Positions 5,706 to 7,858 of a stretch of DNA of 7,858 nucleotides are shown one piece after another. Each line of letters begins with the position of its first letter. Position 1 is the stretch's first letter. The position numbers were made by a program, and so were the translations under genes. The notes under the pieces were generated by a model that was given only the letters and a program-made list of their open reading frames with translations, was not told where the DNA came from and ran no database searches. The stretch is from NCBI GenBank assembly GCA_023437485.1, contig JAEZGB010000161.1, forward strand, positions 1 to 7,858. Reading direction: 5' to 3'. Source of the stretch: Bacteroidota bacterium (GTDB taxonomy: Bacteria; Bacteroidota; Bacteroidia; Flavobacteriales; Flavobacteriaceae).

Positions 5706-7858
5706 ATGAAAAACCCTACGCTTCTGCTGGCGATGCTCCTGATGGTGCTGGCTGCATTCGGGCAGGAGCGCGAGGAGCCGCTCAGGGTGGGACTCGTGCT
5801 CAGTGGCGGCGGGGCCAAAGGTTTCGCGCACATTGGGGTGCTCAAAGTAATTGAGGAAGCCGGTGTCAGGATTGATTACATCGGCGGGACCAGCATGGGC
5901 GCCATCGTGGGCGGGTTATATGCTTCAGGGTATAATGCCCGCCAAATCGACTCGATATTCAAAGCGACAGACTTTGACGCCTTGCTGCAGGATTACATTC
6001 CGCGATCTTCCAAAAATTTTTACGGCAAGCGAAATGACGAGTTGTACGCGGTTTCCCTGCCCTTCAACCGTTTTCATATAGCGGCACCCACAGCGCTTTC
6101 TAAAGGGTTGTACAATTACAATCTGCTCACAAAACTGACCCACCGGGTAAGGCATGTGCGCGATTTCAATAAACTGCCGATTCCGTTCCTATGCATGGCT
6201 ACCGATATTGAGACCGGCCAGCAGGTTATTTTGGACAAGGGTTATCTGCCCCAGGCGATGTTGGCCAGTTCAGCGTTCCCGTCGCTGTTTTCGCCGGTTG
6301 AACTCAACGGGCGGCTTTTGGTTGACGGCGGCGTTGCCAATAATTATCCCATCGATGAGGTCCGAAAGCTGGGCGCGAATTTTATTATTGGCGTGGATGT
6401 CCAGGATGATCTGAAGGACCGCGGAAACCTGCAGGACGCAACCAAGATCCTTGTCCAGATCTCAAATTTGCAAATGATCCAGCAGATGGAAAAAAAAATC
6501 GCCGAAACTGATATTTATCTTAAACCCGATATCACCAAGTTTGGCGTAATATCATTTGACGAAGGACAATCCATCATCAAAAAAGGTGAGGAAGCAGCCT
6601 TTTCAGTCTATGAAAAAATTAAGTTGCTGGCCGATTCGCTTAGTCCGTACCGACGCCCGCCTGCCAAAGTACGGCCCGATACGCTTAGGCTGGGAGCGAT
6701 CCATGTAAACAAGCAGGAAAACTTTACCCGTGCCTACGTACTGGGAAAGCTTAGGTTTCGGGAGGACCGAAAAATATCCTACCGCGAACTTAAGACGGGA
6801 ATCGATAATTTGACCGCTACACAAAACTTCAGTTCGATTACCTATTCGCTTGAGGCCAACAACAAAGGCGAGGATGAGCTTTGGCTAACCCTAATTGAAA
6901 ACCCGGTCAAGACCTACCTGAAGTTCGGGTTGCATTATGACGGCCTCTACAAATCCGGCATACTGACCAACCTTACGCACAAGAACAGTTTTGTAAAGAA
7001 CGACGTGGTTTCGCTTGACGTAATCCTGGGCGATAACTTCCGCTACAATCTGGATTATTATATTGACAATGGTTTTTATTTCAGTTTTGGGTTCAAATCG
7101 CGCTACAACCGTTTTAACCGGAACCTGACTTCTGACTTCAGCAATGGCGAAATCCTTGAAGCCACCGAACTTAACGCGATTAGCATTGACTATGCCGATT
7201 TCACTAACCAGGCTTATGTGCAGACTCTTTTTGCCGAGAAATTCCTAACGGGTTTGGGCGCCGAAATCAAGCGGCTCAAAATCGATTCGGACAATTTGGA
7301 ATCGACAAATCCCGTGATTGAAAACAGCGATTACCTGAGCCTTTTTGGGTATATCAAATACGATTCGTTTGACAACCGTTATTTTCCCCGCCGGGGCTGG
7401 TATTTTTCAGGCGATTTCCAGTACTTCCATGATTCAAGCGATTACAACAACACTTTTCGGCCCTTTTCAATTGCCAGGGCTGATGTTGGGATCGCGCAGA
7501 CCTTTTTCAGGAAATGGACCCTGAAAGCGCAATCCGAAGTTGGATTTCCGGTAGGTGAGGCCAGCCCGCCATCCTTTGACTTTGTTATGGGCGGATACGG
7601 TTTTGCCCCGATAAACAATCTTCGGACGTTTTTTGGGTATGATTTTCTCAGCCTTTCGGGTGACAGTTATTACAAATTGTCAGGTACGCTGAATTTTGAA
7701 TTTCTAAAGCGCAACCACCTTAATTTTTCGGCAAATCTGGCCAGCATCTCTGACCGGATGTTTGAAAGGGCAGATTGGATTTCACAAAAAAAGCATACCG
7801 GTTTTGCGTTGGGCTATGGTATGGAAACCATGATTGGCCCGCTGGAAATCAAATATAC
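5706..7858 (+). CDS. Patatin-like phospholipase with POTRA and outer-membrane barrel, 3'-truncated
   Basis: Predicted secreted lipid acyl hydrolase joined to its own outer-membrane barrel, as in type Vd autotransporters (PlpD-like). The frame is open from the ATG at 5706 to the window edge (717 residues). Seen: signal peptide 1-19 (MKNPTLLLAMLLMVLAAFG, probable cut before Q20); patatin domain about 27-220 with oxyanion-hole loop SGGGAKG (33-39), nucleophile S63 in GTSMG and catalytic D207 in DGG; a helical linker to about 320; one POTRA-like unit about 326-400; then alternating, aromatic-rich strands from about 402 to the end, resembling an Omp85/surface-antigen barrel. The usual Omp85 (V/I)RG(F/Y) motif is weak, perhaps LRTF (639-642). 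From GPLEIKY at the edge I infer that only a few dozen residues, including the last strand, are missing. An A9 run (6490-6498) lies between enzyme and export parts. Substrate and whether the enzyme is released are unknown. Confidence 0.92.
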   Translation, partial: MKNPTLLLAMLLMVLAAFGQEREEPLRVGLVLSGGGAKGFAHIGVLKVIEEAGVRIDYIGGTSMGAIVGGLYASGYNARQIDSIFKATDFDALLQDYIPRSSKNFYGKRNDELYAVSLPFNRFHIAAPTALSKGLYNYNLLTKLTHRVRHVRDFNKLPIPFLCMATDIETGQQVILDKGYLPQAMLASSAFPSLFSPVELNGRLLVDGGVANNYPIDEVRKLGANFIIGVDVQDDLKDRGNLQDATKILVQISNLQMIQQMEKKIAETDIYLKPDITKFGVISFDEGQSIIKKGEEAAFSVYEKIKLLADSLSPYRRPPAKVRPDTLRLGAIHVNKQENFTRAYVLGKLRFREDRKISYRELKTGIDNLTATQNFSSITYSLEANNKGEDELWLTLIENPVKTYLKFGLHYDGLYKSGILTNLTHKNSFVKNDVVSLDVILGDNFRYNLDYYIDNGFYFSFGFKSRYNRFNRNLTSDFSNGEILEATELNAISIDYADFTNQAYVQTLFAEKFLTGLGAEIKRLKIDSDNLESTNPVIENSDYLSLFGYIKYDSFDNRYFPRRGWYFSGDFQYFHDSSDYNNTFRPFSIARADVGIAQTFFRKWTLKAQSEVGFPVGEASPPSFDFVMGGYGFAPINNLRTFFGYDFLSLSGDSYYKLSGTLNFEFLKRNHLNFSANLASISDRMFERADWISQKKHTGFALGYGMETMIGPLEIKY
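6490..6498 (+). repeat. A9 homopolymer in the patatin-barrel gene
   Basis: Nine consecutive A, read as GAA AAA AAA ATC (residues 262-265). It contains the slippery heptamer A AAA AAA in the zero frame. A shift to -1 or an added A meets TGA after four codons (AAT CGC CGA AAC TGA); loss of one A meets TAA after about 18 codons. Either way the product would keep the signal peptide and catalytic residues S63 and D207 but lose the POTRA and barrel. Slippage itself is not shown by the sequence. Confidence 0.6.

Noticed and set aside
5633..5854. Small plus-strand frame spanning the uvrC end and the patatin gene start
   Set aside because: It is an out-of-frame shadow of two conserved genes with no start signal or recognisable product.
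1..7858. Mobile elements, CRISPR arrays, tRNA or rRNA genes, toxin-antitoxin or defence loci
   Set aside because: No terminal inverted repeats, regularly spaced repeats, tRNA-like cloverleaf or related protein motifs were seen; the genes are housekeeping or envelope genes closely packed.

Overview
The window looks like a chromosomal housekeeping segment from a member of the Bacteroidota, most likely Flavobacteriia/Flavobacteriaceae, with moderately high GC for that group. The grounds are a eukaryote-like isoleucyl-tRNA synthetase C-terminus, a DksA/TraR-like protein with a decayed zinc finger, an enlarged LspA, a patatin-porin fusion, starts without Shine-Dalgarno sequences, and several exact copies of the Bacteroidota -7 promoter box TAnnTTTG. 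The lineage call is inference from these features; no database comparison was possible.

Layout. Bases 1-2166 are the 3' two thirds of ileS (5' end outside the window). Eight bases later comes a 126-residue DksA/TraR-like gene (2175-2555), probably co-transcribed. A strong hairpin with a T6 run (2573-2618) closes this unit, and a promoter-like box directly after it (2638-2645) starts lspA (2664-3263). lspA converges on, and overlaps by four bases, the minus-strand gene for 5-formyltetrahydrofolate cyclo-ligase (3260-3823). The 77 bases between that gene and uvrC hold two divergent promoter-like boxes. uvrC (3901-5700) is followed after five bases by a gene for a secreted patatin-like phospholipase fused to a POTRA/Omp85-like outer-membrane barrel (5706 to the window end, 3' end missing).

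Functionally this is a mix of translation (ileS), transcription control (DksA-like), lipoprotein maturation (lspA), folate salvage (cyclo-ligase), nucleotide excision repair (uvrC) and cell-envelope lipid or protein export (patatin-barrel). No single pathway joins them. I saw no tRNA, rRNA, insertion sequence, CRISPR array or phage signature, and all gaps between genes are under 110 bases. I did not find a clearly new multi-gene system. The best leads are the zinc-less DksA-like protein, a probably leaderless uvrC promoter, the type Vd-like patatin-barrel protein with an A9 tract between its enzyme and export parts, and a low-GC patch inside ileS.
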